NCBI GenBank assembly: GCA_045638085.1 | Contig: JAZUAQ010000041.1 | Coordinates: 1 to 12,592 of the forward strand | DNA length: 12,592 bases | Direction of reading: 5' to 3' | Source of the DNA: SIG459 sp045638085 | GTDB taxonomy: Bacteria; Bacillota; Clostridia; Oscillospirales; Oscillospiraceae | Part shown: positions 1 through 6,177 of the stretch, in pieces | Layout: every line of letters begins with the position of its first letter | Numbering within the stretch: position 1 is the stretch's first letter | Program-made: the position numbers and the translations under genes | Notes under the pieces: model-generated | What the model saw: the letters and a program-made list of their open reading frames with translations, nothing else | Told to the model about the DNA's origin: nothing | Database searches by the model: none

Positions 1-1
1 A

Positions 2-499
2 GAGGTTGTTAAGAGCGAGCAGGCTCCCCAGGAGTATGCAGACATCGCTGTTACCATGCTCAACAACTGCGGCAAGACCGCTGTTTTCATGAAGAAGTTC
101 ATCAAGGGCTACATCGTCAACCGTCTCCAGCAGTGCCTCAACCAGGAAGTATTCTACCTCCTCGACGGCGGCTACTGCGATGCTGAGGCTATCGACCTTG
201 CAGCAAAGGCTTCCTTCATCCCCCGTGCATGCGTCCTCGGTCTTTGCAAGCGCATCGACTTCGGCGGCGTTGACATGACCTTCAATAACTTCAAGAACAA
301 GTCCTACGCAGCTCCCCAGTGGGATAATCCTCCCACCACCCTTCAGACTCTCGTTGACGAGGGCAAGCTCGGTATCAAGACCGGCGAAGGCTTCTACAGC
401 TACGAAGGCGTTGACATGGAAGCTCTCAAGGCAAAGCGCGATAAGCAGCTCTTCGAGATCTTCAATGTAACCAAGAAGTTCATGGCTGACCCCGTGTAA
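2..499 (+). CDS. 3-hydroxyacyl-CoA dehydrogenase family protein, C-terminal part (5' truncated by window edge)
   Basis: The reading frame is open from base 2 to a TAA at 497-499, giving 165 visible residues. The window cuts off the N-terminal NAD-binding Rossmann domain. What remains matches the end of that domain (EVVKSEQAPQE) and the all-helical C-terminal dimerisation domain of the 3-hydroxyacyl-CoA dehydrogenase family: GYIVNRLQQCLNQE, then YCDAEAIDLAAK, then the closing GKLGIKTGEGFYSYEG. Family members oxidise the 3-hydroxyl of an acyl-CoA, or of a related hydroxy acid (L-gulonate, L-carnitine), with NAD. The exact substrate cannot be read from this half. It lies 295 bases upstream of a sodium:solute symporter with the same unusually uniform codon choice (Val GTT, Leu CTC, Lys AAG, Phe TTC). 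I infer that both are highly expressed and perhaps act in one catabolic route. Family assignment is secure, substrate is not. Confidence 0.85.
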   Translation, partial: EVVKSEQAPQEYADIAVTMLNNCGKTAVFMKKFIKGYIVNRLQQCLNQEVFYLLDGGYCDAEAIDLAAKASFIPRACVLGLCKRIDFGGVDMTFNNFKNKSYAAPQWDNPPTTLQTLVDEGKLGIKTGEGFYSYEGVDMEALKAKRDKQLFEIFNVTKKFMADPV

Positions 500-519
500 G
501 GACGGATCTTTTGTCCCAT

Positions 520-555
520 AAGTGCGTTGGACGCACTTGAAAGGCACAAAGCCTT
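520..555. repeat. two small consecutive hairpins after the dehydrogenase gene
   Basis: AAGTGCG (520-526) pairs with CGCACTT (532-538), and AAGGC (541-545) pairs with GCCTT (551-555). Neither is followed by a T-run on the plus strand, so they are weak terminator candidates at best. They may be processing or stability elements between this gene and the symporter gene. Confidence 0.35.
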
Positions 556-602
556 CTTCAGCAACAAAATCTCTCGACCTTATATATGGCTTGGCCGTAG
601 GG

Positions 603-623
603 CGCGACGACTCGGCGCGCCGC
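603..623. repeat. 21-bp exact repeat, copy 1 (contains GGCGCGCC palindrome)
   Basis: Bases 603-623 are identical to 2510-2530. The unit contains GACGACTC followed by the 8-bp palindrome GGCGCGCC (614-621). It lies in the gap before the symporter gene; the other copy lies in the repeat island after it. Confidence 0.75.
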
Positions 624-625
624 AA

Positions 626-669
626 GTCTCGAGCAGTGTCCGAAATTCTTTCGGGCGCTGCTTCGGGAC
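626..669 (+). promoter_or_regulatory. 20-bp hairpin in the symporter leader or intercistronic region
   Basis: Arm 626-645 pairs with 649-669 around a three-base loop (TTC), with one bulged T at 662. Several positions pair only as G-U: for example the T bases of GCAGTGTCC face G bases of GGGCGCTGC. This favours function as RNA over a DNA palindrome. No T-run follows, so it is not a standard terminator. It may be a stability or processing hairpin between the two flanking genes, or a decayed repeat. Confidence 0.5.
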
Positions 670-688
670 AACAAACATCCGTAGAAGA

Positions 689-746
689 CCATCGATGACC
701 AAGCGGCAGCAGCAAAAAACATATGCTGCCCCTTGTTCGTCGATGG
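689..746 (+). promoter_or_regulatory. second long hairpin, 48 bases before the symporter start
   Basis: CCATCGA (689-695) pairs with TCGATGG (740-746). After a four-base internal loop on each side, CAAGCGGCAGCA pairs with TGCTGCCCCTTG with one mismatch. The apical loop is about 11 bases and A-rich. No T-run follows. With hairpin 626-669 it makes a two-hairpin leader for the symporter gene. Confidence 0.5.
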
Positions 747-794
747 TACAACATAAAAAATAATATTAGAAAAATTAAGAAAGAGGATTTGAAA

Positions 795-2309
795 ATGATT
801 TCCGTTCAGCTTATAGTCATTATCATCTACTTCGCCGTCACCGTTCTCATTGGCGTTCTCTCCGGCCGCAAGAGCAAGGGCTCCGACGCTTTCGTTGGTG
901 CTCAGATGGGTCTTCTGGCTATCGTTTGCGCCTCCACCGGTGAGTGGCTCGGCGGCACCGCAACCACCGGTGTTTCCGAATACGGCTTCAACTACGGTCT
1001 CTCCGGCGCTTGGTACACCATTGCAAACGCTGTTGGTACCATGTTCCTGGGTCTCTGCTTCGCAAAGCTCTACCGCAGCGTTGACTCCGTTACCGTTCCC
1101 GGCATCATCCAGCAGTTCTTCGGCAAGAAGGCTCGCACCGTTTCTTCCGCTCTGCTGATCTTCGTTATGCTGGCTGTTGGTCTTTCCCAGATGGTCGCTG
1201 CAGGTAAGCTCGGCGTTGCCATTCTCGGTCTTGACTTCAACGTCACCTGCATCATCTTCGCTGTTATCTTCATTGTCTACACCCTCGCCGGCGGTATGAA
1301 GGCTGTTGCTGCTACCAACACCCTCCACCTCTTCGTTATGTACGGCGGCGCTATCCTCGGTGTTGTCATGGTCATCAGCAAGCTTGGCGGCTGGAACGAG
1401 TTCGTTGCCGGTATCCACGCTGTTGAGGCTGACGCTGTTCTGAACAACCTGCCCAACACCAACTACTTCAACATGTTCACCATCGGTGGCTCCAAGGTTT
1501 CCTCCTGGCTGATCGCTTCCCTCTTCGGTGCTTGCACCGCTCAGGCAGGTATCCAGCCCGTTCTGGCTTCCAAGGACGTTCCCACCGCAAAGAAGGCTTG
1601 CATCATCACCGCTTTCGTTGTTGCTCCCTTCGGCTTTGCTACCGCTCTCCTCGGTATGGGTGCTAAGGTTCTCTCCTTCCAGGGCAACCTCCTCGACCTC
1701 AACGGCGTCAACGTTGTTGACGGCAAGCAGGCTCTGTTCACCCTTATGATGACCCTTCCCGGCTGGGCTGGCGGTCTCATCCTTGCATCCCTCCTGGCTG
1801 CAATTCTCTCCACCGTTTCCCCCATCATCCTCTCCGCAGGTACCATGTTCACCAAGGACATCTATCAGGGTGTTCTCAAGAAGAATGCTTCCGACAAGGA
1901 AGTTCTCTTCATGGGTCGTCTGACCACCGCTCTCTCCGGCGTTATCTGCTGTGTTGCTGCTATGGCTCTTGTTAACGCATCTGCCGTTCTGGACCTTGTT
2001 TACGCTGCATACTCTCTCCGCGGCGCTCTGTTCGTAATCGTTCTCTTCGGTATCTACACCAAGTTCGCTTCTTCCAGAGCTTCCATCTGGTCCATGTGGT
2101 GCACCGGCGCTGTCGCTATCGGCTGGGTTGCTATCAAGCTCATCAAGGGCGCATACCTCATCCCCGGTTTCTCCGAGACCTACGCTGCAGCTATCGTTGC
2201 TGTTGTTGCTACCATCGTATTCTCCCTGATCTTCAAGCCCTCTCCCGAGGAAGCTGCTGAGAAGGCTCAGAAGATGGCTGACCTCAAGGAAAAGATGGCT
2301 AAGGCCTAA
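795..2309 (+). CDS. sodium:solute symporter (SSS/SLC5 family) permease
   Basis: This 504-residue integral membrane protein is predicted to drive uptake of an organic solute with the sodium gradient. The ATG at 795 is preferred because AAGAGGA lies at a normal distance before it. An upstream in-frame ATG at 723 would place the basic stretch RRWYNIKNNIRKIKKEDLK ahead of the first membrane helix, and it falls inside hairpin 689-746. The sequence has about 13 hydrophobic segments. Family features are the N-terminal helix followed by GRKSKGSDAF, the STGEWLGGTATTG region (about residues 47-59), and the GGMKAVAATNTLH signature (about 166-178). The C-terminus is a short charged tail (EEAAEKAQKMADLKEKMAKA). 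Length is typical of the family. The substrate is unknown: proline, pantothenate, carboxylates and sugars are all carried by this family. Codon bias matches the upstream dehydrogenase, suggesting shared high expression. A strong terminator follows. Confidence 0.9.
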   Translation: MISVQLIVIIIYFAVTVLIGVLSGRKSKGSDAFVGAQMGLLAIVCASTGEWLGGTATTGVSEYGFNYGLSGAWYTIANAVGTMFLGLCFAKLYRSVDSVTVPGIIQQFFGKKARTVSSALLIFVMLAVGLSQMVAAGKLGVAILGLDFNVTCIIFAVIFIVYTLAGGMKAVAATNTLHLFVMYGGAILGVVMVISKLGGWNEFVAGIHAVEADAVLNNLPNTNYFNMFTIGGSKVSSWLIASLFGACTAQAGIQPVLASKDVPTAKKACIITAFVVAPFGFATALLGMGAKVLSFQGNLLDLNGVNVVDGKQALFTLMMTLPGWAGGLILASLLAAILSTVSPIILSAGTMFTKDIYQGVLKKNASDKEVLFMGRLTTALSGVICCVAAMALVNASAVLDLVYAAYSLRGALFVIVLFGIYTKFASSRASIWSMWCTGAVAIGWVAIKLIKGAYLIPGFSETYAAAIVAVVATIVFSLIFKPSPEEAAEKAQKMADLKEKMAKA

Positions 2310-2333
2310 GTTCCCAAAAGCTTATAAGTACAT

Positions 2334-2368
2334 AAAAAGGCTGTACCCGATTCGGGTACAGCCTTTTT
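2334..2368 (+). terminator. intrinsic terminator of the symporter gene
   Basis: AAAAAGGCTGTACCCG (2334-2349) pairs with CGGGTACAGCCTTTTT (2353-2368) around a three-base loop. The descending arm runs into a T-rich tract. It starts 25 bases after the stop codon. Confidence 0.93.
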
Positions 2369-2375
2369 TATATTT

Positions 2376-2430
2376 AAAGCCTTCCCCTTGGGGAAGGTGG
2401 CTGCCCGAAGGGCAGACGGATGAGGTGTTA
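2376..2430 (+). repeat. dispersed two-hairpin intergenic repeat, copy A
   Basis: The unit begins AAAGCCTTCCCC. Hairpin 1 is CCTTCCCC/GGGGAAGG (2380-2397). After TGG comes hairpin 2, CTGCCC (2401-2406), GAA, GGGCAG (2410-2415), and then the conserved tail ACGGATGAGGTGTTA. Related copies lie at 4217-4273, 6178-6234 and 10044-10100, with a partial at 2532-2552. I recall similar intergenic units from Oscillospiraceae genomes. Confidence 0.88.
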
Positions 2431-2509
2431 TTCTTTGGGTCGTCGGGGATGCCGACCCCTACGAAACCGGCTGACCATCGCGCCACCTATTTCCGCCCCT
2501 CCGTAGCAC

Positions 2510-2530
2510 CGCGACGACTCGGCGCGCCGC
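2510..2530. repeat. 21-bp exact repeat, copy 2
   Basis: Identical to 603-623, including the GGCGCGCC palindrome (2521-2528). It directly abuts the truncated AAAGCCTTCCCC repeat fragment beginning at 2532. Confidence 0.75.
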
Positions 2531-2531
2531 C

Positions 2532-2552
2532 AAAGCCTTCCCCTTGGGGAGG
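2532..2552 (+). repeat. truncated copy of the two-hairpin repeat
   Basis: AAAGCCTTCCCCTTGGGGAGG matches the first hairpin of the dispersed repeat, but the second hairpin and the GACGGATGAGGTG tail are absent. It is probably a decayed or interrupted copy. Confidence 0.65.
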
Positions 2553-2778
2553 ATAGAGGGCTGCGGCGTTAATTGCCTCCGGCGGGTAACTTTCCGTATC
2601 GACGGAAAGTCACCAAAGGGCGACCGGGGGTTGCGACCCCCTGGCCCCCAAAGGGATAAAAAGAACGCTTCGCTTTTATTGGAGGGCGCCGGCAAGCGGC
2701 GATGGTCCGGCGGCTGGCTTCGCAACGCCGCCTGCTGCGGAAGAAAATTTCTGAGACATTTACTAAATGCGGAGCAGT

Positions 2779-3012
2779 ACGAGGCGCAATCTGCGTGGCG
2801 CCGAGCAGGCGCCAAAAAGCAGCAGCGTCCTGAGCGGAAAACGAGGGAAGCACACTAAGGTTTCGGCTTTGATTATGTGGCACGATGCCATTACCTTCTC
2901 CGCACTGAGGGGTGTTTCCAAAGAGGGGGCTTTCCTCGCCCCCTCTTTGGCCTGTTTTTCTTTCCATATTCTTTTTGCAGGCGCAAAAAGAATATGGCCG
3001 TCGGGGACAATA
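2779..3012 (+). repeat. composite intergenic repeat, copy 1 (about 230 bp)
   Basis: This stretch aligns with 6260-6553. Shared blocks include GTGGCGCCGA, GCAGCAGCGTCC, GAGCGGAAAACGAGG, GCACACTAAGGTTT, ATTATGTGGCA and TTTCCAAAGAGGGGG, and an end block carrying a long palindrome and GGCCGTCGGGGACAA. Two clean stems lie inside. One is CCAAAGAGGGGGC (2918-2930) with GCCCCCTCTTTGG (2938-2950). The other is CCATATTCTTTTTGC (2964-2978) with its complement (2983-2997). No protein is convincing. It resembles a non-autonomous mobile element, though no target duplication could be defined. Confidence 0.7.
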
Positions 3013-3052
3013 CAAAACGACAACACATAGTCCGTAATTTACTCCGCAAAAT

Positions 3053-3082
3053 AAGAAGGCGATGCTATGGCATCGCCTTCTT
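3053..3082 (-). terminator. intrinsic terminator of the anion permease gene
   Basis: A 13-bp stem (AAGAAGGCGATGC, 3053-3065, with GCATCGCCTTCTT, 3070-3082) begins right after the minus-strand stop codon. Reading on the minus strand it is followed by ATTTTGC, a modest T-run. Confidence 0.8.
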
Positions 3083-3083
3083 T

Positions 3084-4190
3084 TCAATATATAAGTTTCG
3101 CTATAAGCAGCATAATTGCCAGCAGGGCAAAGTTCACGGGGAGGAAGAGCTTCAGGAATTTTCCGTTGCTGCCTTTTCCGCCGGAGGCGTAGATTTTCAT
3201 GGAAATGAGACTTGCAAGGCTTGCAATGGGAGTGCCGAGCCCGCCGATATTCACGCCGATGAGCAAATCCCTGCCGTTTTCGGTGAAGCCGGAAAGAAGC
3301 ACCGCGGCGGGAACATTGCTGATTACCTGACTAAGCAATGCGCTGAGAACCATCTCTCTGCCTGCAATCGCCTGAGAGAGAAGGCTTCGCACGCTTTCGA
3401 TGCGTCCTATATTGCCAACGAAAATGAAGAAGCAGCAGAAAGTGAGCAAAAGCATGAAGTCCGCTTTTATGAGAAGCCGACGGTCAAAGATAAGACAAAG
3501 AACGATGAAAAAGGGCAGAAGAACAAACCATTCAATAACGCGGAAAACAACAAGCATGCTCAAAAGGAAGAGTACGGCGCTGAAGATCAGTCCGCGGATG
3601 CGCAAAATGGGAGTTTCGCCAATGTTCACCTCAAGCTTTTCGCTTTTGAGGAAAAGGCACAGCAGAGCGATTAAAACTGCGCTGATAAGGCAGATTGGTG
3701 CGGTGGCGGCGAGAAAATCTCCCATTCCCATGGAGTAGTGGGAATAGAGATGGATATTCTGAGGGTTGCCCGGGGGAGTGAGCATGCTGCCCAGATTGGC
3801 AGCCAGAGTCTGAAGGACAACAACGGGGAGGATGAGCCTGATTTTTCCTGCCGTGCCCAAAACCGCAATGGCAAAGGGGACGAAGGTCAAAAGCGCCACA
3901 TCGTTGGTTATCAGCATGCTTGAGAAAAAGCAAAGCCCTACGAGAACGAAGGTCAATGCGCGGGCGCTTTTGGAGCGAATGCAAAGCTTGTGGGCAAGAT
4001 ATGCGAAAGTGCCCGCCCTTCCGAAGCCCGCAACCGCTGCCATAAGGCAGTAGAGAAGGGCGATGGTGCGCAGGTCGATATATTCAAGATAGAGAGCGTC
4101 CGGTTTGACGAAAAAGCAGCTTGCTGCCGCCGCGAGGGCGGAAACGCAAAGCACCGGCTCTCTTTTAATAAACTTTTTTATCTTTCCCAA
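3084..4190 (-). CDS. ArsB/CitMHS-like (SLC13-type, ion transporter superfamily) anion permease
   Basis: This is a 368-residue polytopic membrane protein with about 10-11 hydrophobic segments. The start codon is TTG at 4188-4190, supported by AAAGGAG eight bases upstream; there is no ATG alternative near it. The two-fold motif of the ion transporter superfamily is visible. In the first half ITNDVALLTFVPFA (about 94-107) is followed by NLGSMLTPPGNPQNI (about 132-146). In the second half SQVISNVPAAVLL (about 287-299) is followed by NIGGLGTPIASLASLI (about 314-329). These are the re-entrant loop signatures of ArsB, NhaD and CitMHS-like permeases. At 368 residues it is shorter than typical ArsB or CitM (about 420-430), but both halves are present. 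The substrate may be a carboxylate, an arsenite-type oxyanion, or sodium/proton exchange. No arsR, arsC or regulator lies beside it, so a role in arsenic resistance is not supported. Confidence 0.85.
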   Translation of the reverse strand: MGKIKKFIKREPVLCVSALAAAASCFFVKPDALYLEYIDLRTIALLYCLMAAVAGFGRAGTFAYLAHKLCIRSKSARALTFVLVGLCFFSSMLITNDVALLTFVPFAIAVLGTAGKIRLILPVVVLQTLAANLGSMLTPPGNPQNIHLYSHYSMGMGDFLAATAPICLISAVLIALLCLFLKSEKLEVNIGETPILRIRGLIFSAVLFLLSMLVVFRVIEWFVLLPFFIVLCLIFDRRLLIKADFMLLLTFCCFFIFVGNIGRIESVRSLLSQAIAGREMVLSALLSQVISNVPAAVLLSGFTENGRDLLIGVNIGGLGTPIASLASLISMKIYASGGKGSNGKFLKLFLPVNFALLAIMLLIAKLIY

Positions 4191-4216
4191 GGGAAAATCT
4201 CCTTTGTGATGGTATT

Positions 4217-4273
4217 AAAGCCTTCCCCTTGAGGGGAAGGTGGTTGCCGAAGGCAGACGGATGAGGTGTTATA
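4217..4273 (+). repeat. dispersed two-hairpin repeat, copy B
   Basis: AAAGCCTTCCCC starts the unit. Hairpin 1 is a perfect 8-bp stem (4221-4228 with 4233-4240, loop TTGA). Hairpin 2 is TTGCC (4244-4248), GAA, GGCAG (4252-4256); its closing pair is T-G where other copies have C-G. The tail ACGGATGAGGTGTTATA follows. It lies upstream of the minus-strand permease gene, in its presumed leader. Confidence 0.88.
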
Positions 4274-4296
4274 GGCGGACCAATGTGTCCGCCTAT
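4271..4296. repeat. 10-bp perfect inverted repeat
   Basis: ATAGGCGGAC (4271-4280) and GTCCGCCTAT (4287-4296) flank the loop CAATGT. It directly abuts the tail of repeat copy B. It may be an independent small intergenic repeat or part of the permease leader on the minus strand. No T-run follows on either strand. Confidence 0.6.
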
Positions 4297-4314
4297 GGAA
4301 ACTCCCGAGGGCAT

Positions 4315-4323
4315 ATTCTACCA
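4315..4323 (-). promoter_or_regulatory. possible extended -10 promoter for the minus-strand permease gene
   Basis: On the minus strand TGGTAGAAT reads as an extended -10 (TG-N-TAGAAT). No good -35 is visible 17 bases upstream. If used, the transcript would run through the inverted repeat and repeat copy B before the gene's ribosome binding site. Confidence 0.3.
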
Positions 4324-4359
4324 CGGCTTGAAATACTTTTCCATAGTTTTTCACATTTT

Positions 4360-4389
4360 TTGACAGAATGAAAAATGCTGTGCTATACT
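4360..4389 (+). promoter_or_regulatory. sigma-A type promoter for the M20 peptidase gene and its leader
   Basis: A perfect -35 TTGACA (4360-4365) and a -10 TATACT (4384-4389) are separated by 18 bases. TG one base before the -10 (TGCTATACT) makes it an extended -10. The predicted start near 4396 lies about 13 bases before the long inverted repeat that begins at 4409. Confidence 0.85.
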
Positions 4390-4408
4390 TATATAAACAC
4401 CCGAGAAA

Positions 4409-4657
4409 TTAGCCTGACCGATATAATCCGAACTCGTTTTTGAGGGCATACCCGTCGGCATTGCCGCGTTGTCGGCTTTTGAAGGGCGAAAGCCCATCTG
4501 CAAGCCGATGCCTTGCACTGCCTTAGTGTATGATCTCAAAAATCTTCGACTCCTCGAGAGCGGATTTTTGTGTCAGGCAAAATTGAAAAGAATGAAATGA
4601 AGTCTGGCGCTAAAATCCGCCTCGCGGAGCGTGTTTGGATTATGTCGGTCAGGCTAA
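4409..4657 (+). ncRNA. candidate structured leader RNA closed by a 28-bp long-range stem
   Basis: Arm 4409-4436 (starting TTAGCCTGACCGA) pairs with arm 4630-4657 (ending TCGGTCAGGCTAA). Of 28 positions only one is a mismatch and two are G-U pairs. Inside, TTTTTGAG (4437-4444) pairs with CTCAAAAA (4535-4542), stacked directly on the outer stem. GGCA (4445-4448) pairs with TGCC (4509-4512). CGGC/GCCG makes a small hairpin (4456-4466). TCGGCTT (4472-4478) pairs with AAGCCGA (4502-4508) and carries GGGC-GAAA-GCCC, a GNRA tetraloop hairpin (4484-4495). A rival pairing, CAAAAATC (4537-4544) with GATTTTTG (4563-4570), would exclude the first inner stem. A strong promoter starts just upstream, and the last two bases of the stem are the first two of the AAGGAG ribosome binding site. 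I do not recognise it as any known riboswitch, T-box, 6S, SRP or RNase P RNA. A miniature inverted-repeat element is the main alternative. Confidence 0.55.
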
Positions 4658-4669
4658 GGAGATGACCTT

Positions 4670-6112
4670 ATGATAATTGTTTGGGTTATAGTTGCGATTA
4701 TAGTGCTTCTGGCTGCAATTGTGCTTATACGCACTGCTGCTATGAAAGCTCCCGCCCGCCCCGAAAGAAACTATGTTTCCGATGCCGAGCTTGAGAAGGC
4801 CTGCGCTGAAAAGCTTGGTGCCATGGTGCGCATTCCCACGGTTTCCAAAAATGAGGACGAGGATCTCAGCGAATTTTACCGGCTTCACCGGGAAATGGAG
4901 AGCCTCTTCCCTCTCGTTCATAAAAACCTCGAAAAAACTGTCCTCAGCGGCAACCTTGTTTACCGCTGGAAGGGCAGGGACAGCAGCGCAAAGCCCATTC
5001 TGCTTATGGGACATCAGGACGTTGTCCCCGCAAGCGATGAAGGCTGGAGCGTCGGCGCCTTCAGCGGTCAGGTGAAGGAAGATGGCTGCCTTTACGGACG
5101 CGGCGCAATTGACTGCAAGGGCACTATGCTTGTTGAGCTTGAGGCCATCGAGCGCCTTCTTGCCGAGGGCTTCGTCCCCGAATGCGATGTCTATCTGGAA
5201 TACTCAATCAACGAGGAGTCCAGCGGCGTGGGCGCATCCATGGCTGTTGAATGGTTTAAGGAGAGAGGAATCACCTTTGCCATCGTGCTTGACGAGGGCG
5301 GCGCTGTTATGGACAAAGCCGTTTCAGGTATGGACAGACCCTATGCGGTGGTGGGTATTACCGAAAAGGGCTATATGGATTTGAAAATCAGCGCAGCGGG
5401 ACGCGGAGGCCATTCCAGCACACCTCCCAGAAAGACCCCTGCTGCAAGACTTTTTGCCTTTGCTGCGGAAATTGAGCGCATCCGCCCCTTCCGCAAAGCC
5501 CTCATCCCCCAGACCAAGGCCATGTTTGCCGCAATGGCACCTTCCTTCGGTTTCGGAATGCGAATGATTCTGGGCAATCTCTGGCTCTTCGCCCCCCTGC
5601 TTAAGGCGGTAATGCCCCGCATCTCTCCCTTTGGCGAGGCAATTTTGGCAACAACCTGCTGCTTCACCATGATGGAAGGCTCCGATGCCCCCAATGTTAT
5701 CCCCAAAGAGCCCTATATTGTGGCAAACTTGCGCACAAGCGTCCACCAAAACTGCGAGGAAAGCCTTGCGGTGCTGAAAAAGTATGCGGATAAATATGAT
5801 CTGAAGATAGAAATCCTTACCGCAAGAGATGCCTCTCCCGTGTGCGATATAACTTCTCCCGAGTATAGCTATCTCTGCGAATGCATTCGCCAGCACTATA
5901 CCGACTGCGGAGTTTCCCCCTATGTTATTATGGGCGGCACCGATTGCCGTCATTTCCACGCGATAAGCGAAAATGCCTTCCGCTTCTCTCCCGTGAGAAT
6001 GACAACTGCCCAGTCGGGCAGCTGCCACGCGGTGGACGAAAATGTCTCCGTGGACGCCCTTGCCGAAGGTGTGGAATTTTTCATCCGCTTCCTCAAGGGC
6101 TGGAAGTGCTGA
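4670..6112 (+). CDS. M20 family metallopeptidase with N-terminal membrane anchor (PM20D1/CPS1-like)
   Basis: This 480-residue zinc hydrolase cleaves or forms peptide or N-acyl amide bonds. The ATG at 4670 follows AAGGAG with an eight-base spacer. Residues 2-21 form one hydrophobic helix (IIVWVIVAIIVLLAAIVLI), suggesting an anchored enzyme with the catalytic domain probably outside the cell. M20 residues are all visible. His115 and catalytic Asp117 lie in GHQDVVP, and Asp148 in YGRGAIDCKG. Catalytic Glu182 and ligand Glu183 lie in NEESSG, Asp208 in LDEGG, and the final ligand is probably His453 in SCHAVDENV. The dimerisation domain begins near HSSTPP (about 248-253). Length and the GHQDVVP form fit the carboxypeptidase S/PM20D1-like branch rather than DapE or ArgE. 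The true substrate is not readable. The gene has its own promoter, long structured leader and terminator, so it is probably monocistronic. Confidence 0.9.
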   Translation: MIIVWVIVAIIVLLAAIVLIRTAAMKAPARPERNYVSDAELEKACAEKLGAMVRIPTVSKNEDEDLSEFYRLHREMESLFPLVHKNLEKTVLSGNLVYRWKGRDSSAKPILLMGHQDVVPASDEGWSVGAFSGQVKEDGCLYGRGAIDCKGTMLVELEAIERLLAEGFVPECDVYLEYSINEESSGVGASMAVEWFKERGITFAIVLDEGGAVMDKAVSGMDRPYAVVGITEKGYMDLKISAAGRGGHSSTPPRKTPAARLFAFAAEIERIRPFRKALIPQTKAMFAAMAPSFGFGMRMILGNLWLFAPLLKAVMPRISPFGEAILATTCCFTMMEGSDAPNVIPKEPYIVANLRTSVHQNCEESLAVLKKYADKYDLKIEILTARDASPVCDITSPEYSYLCECIRQHYTDCGVSPYVIMGGTDCRHFHAISENAFRFSPVRMTTAQSGSCHAVDENVSVDALAEGVEFFIRFLKGWKC

Positions 6113-6126
6113 AAATCTGAACAAGG

Positions 6127-6160
6127 AAAAAGACCTGAGAAATCTTCTCAGGTCTTTTTT
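6127..6160 (+). terminator. intrinsic terminator of the M20 peptidase gene
   Basis: AAAAAGACCTGAGAA (6127-6141) pairs with TTCTCAGGTCTTTTT (6145-6159) around a three-base loop, ending in a run of six T. It lies 14 bases after the stop codon. Confidence 0.93.
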
Positions 6161-6177
6161 GATACAAACAGCCGTAA

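Larger units (their letters stand above)
2431..2778. repeat. gene-free island of small hairpins and repeat fragments
   Basis: No credible gene is present; open frames here are low-complexity and Arg/Pro-rich. Visible structures include GTCGG/CCGAC around 2441-2455 and the second copy of the 21-bp repeat (2510-2530). There is also a truncated copy of the two-hairpin repeat with hairpin 1 only (2532-2552). Two clean stems follow: ACTTTCCGT/ACGGAAAGT (2589-2610) and GGGGGT/ACCCCC (2626-2641). The stretch looks like several small intergenic repeats inserted next to or into each other. Confidence 0.6.

Noticed and set aside
723..794. Upstream ATG extending the symporter by 24 residues
   Set aside because: It lies inside a hairpin, has no ribosome binding site and adds a basic segment before the first helix. 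The ATG at 795 has AAGAGGA at the right distance.
2544..2858. Open frame of 104 codons on the plus strand in the repeat island
   Set aside because: It is Arg/Gly-rich, has no good ribosome binding site and runs across hairpin repeats. It is best explained as chance openness in GC-rich repeat DNA.
2569..3087. Minus-strand open frame of 172 codons through the composite repeat
   Set aside because: It reads through hairpins and a terminator. The peptide similarity to the frame over copy 2 (SFSARDAAAS and SFSAQDAAAF) simply reflects the DNA repeat, and the reading frames differ outside it.
3084..4190. Arsenite efflux (arsB) as a specific call
   Set aside because: The permease fits the wider ion transporter superfamily, but no arsR, arsC or arsenic operon is nearby, so the symbol is not justified.
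4409..4657. Assignment of the leader to 6S RNA, SRP RNA, RNase P RNA, a T-box or a known riboswitch
   Set aside because: None of the sequence hallmarks I know for those classes is visible, such as the T-box AGGGTGG-ACCGCG or the SRP GGAA loop region. The very long perfect closing stem is also atypical for them.
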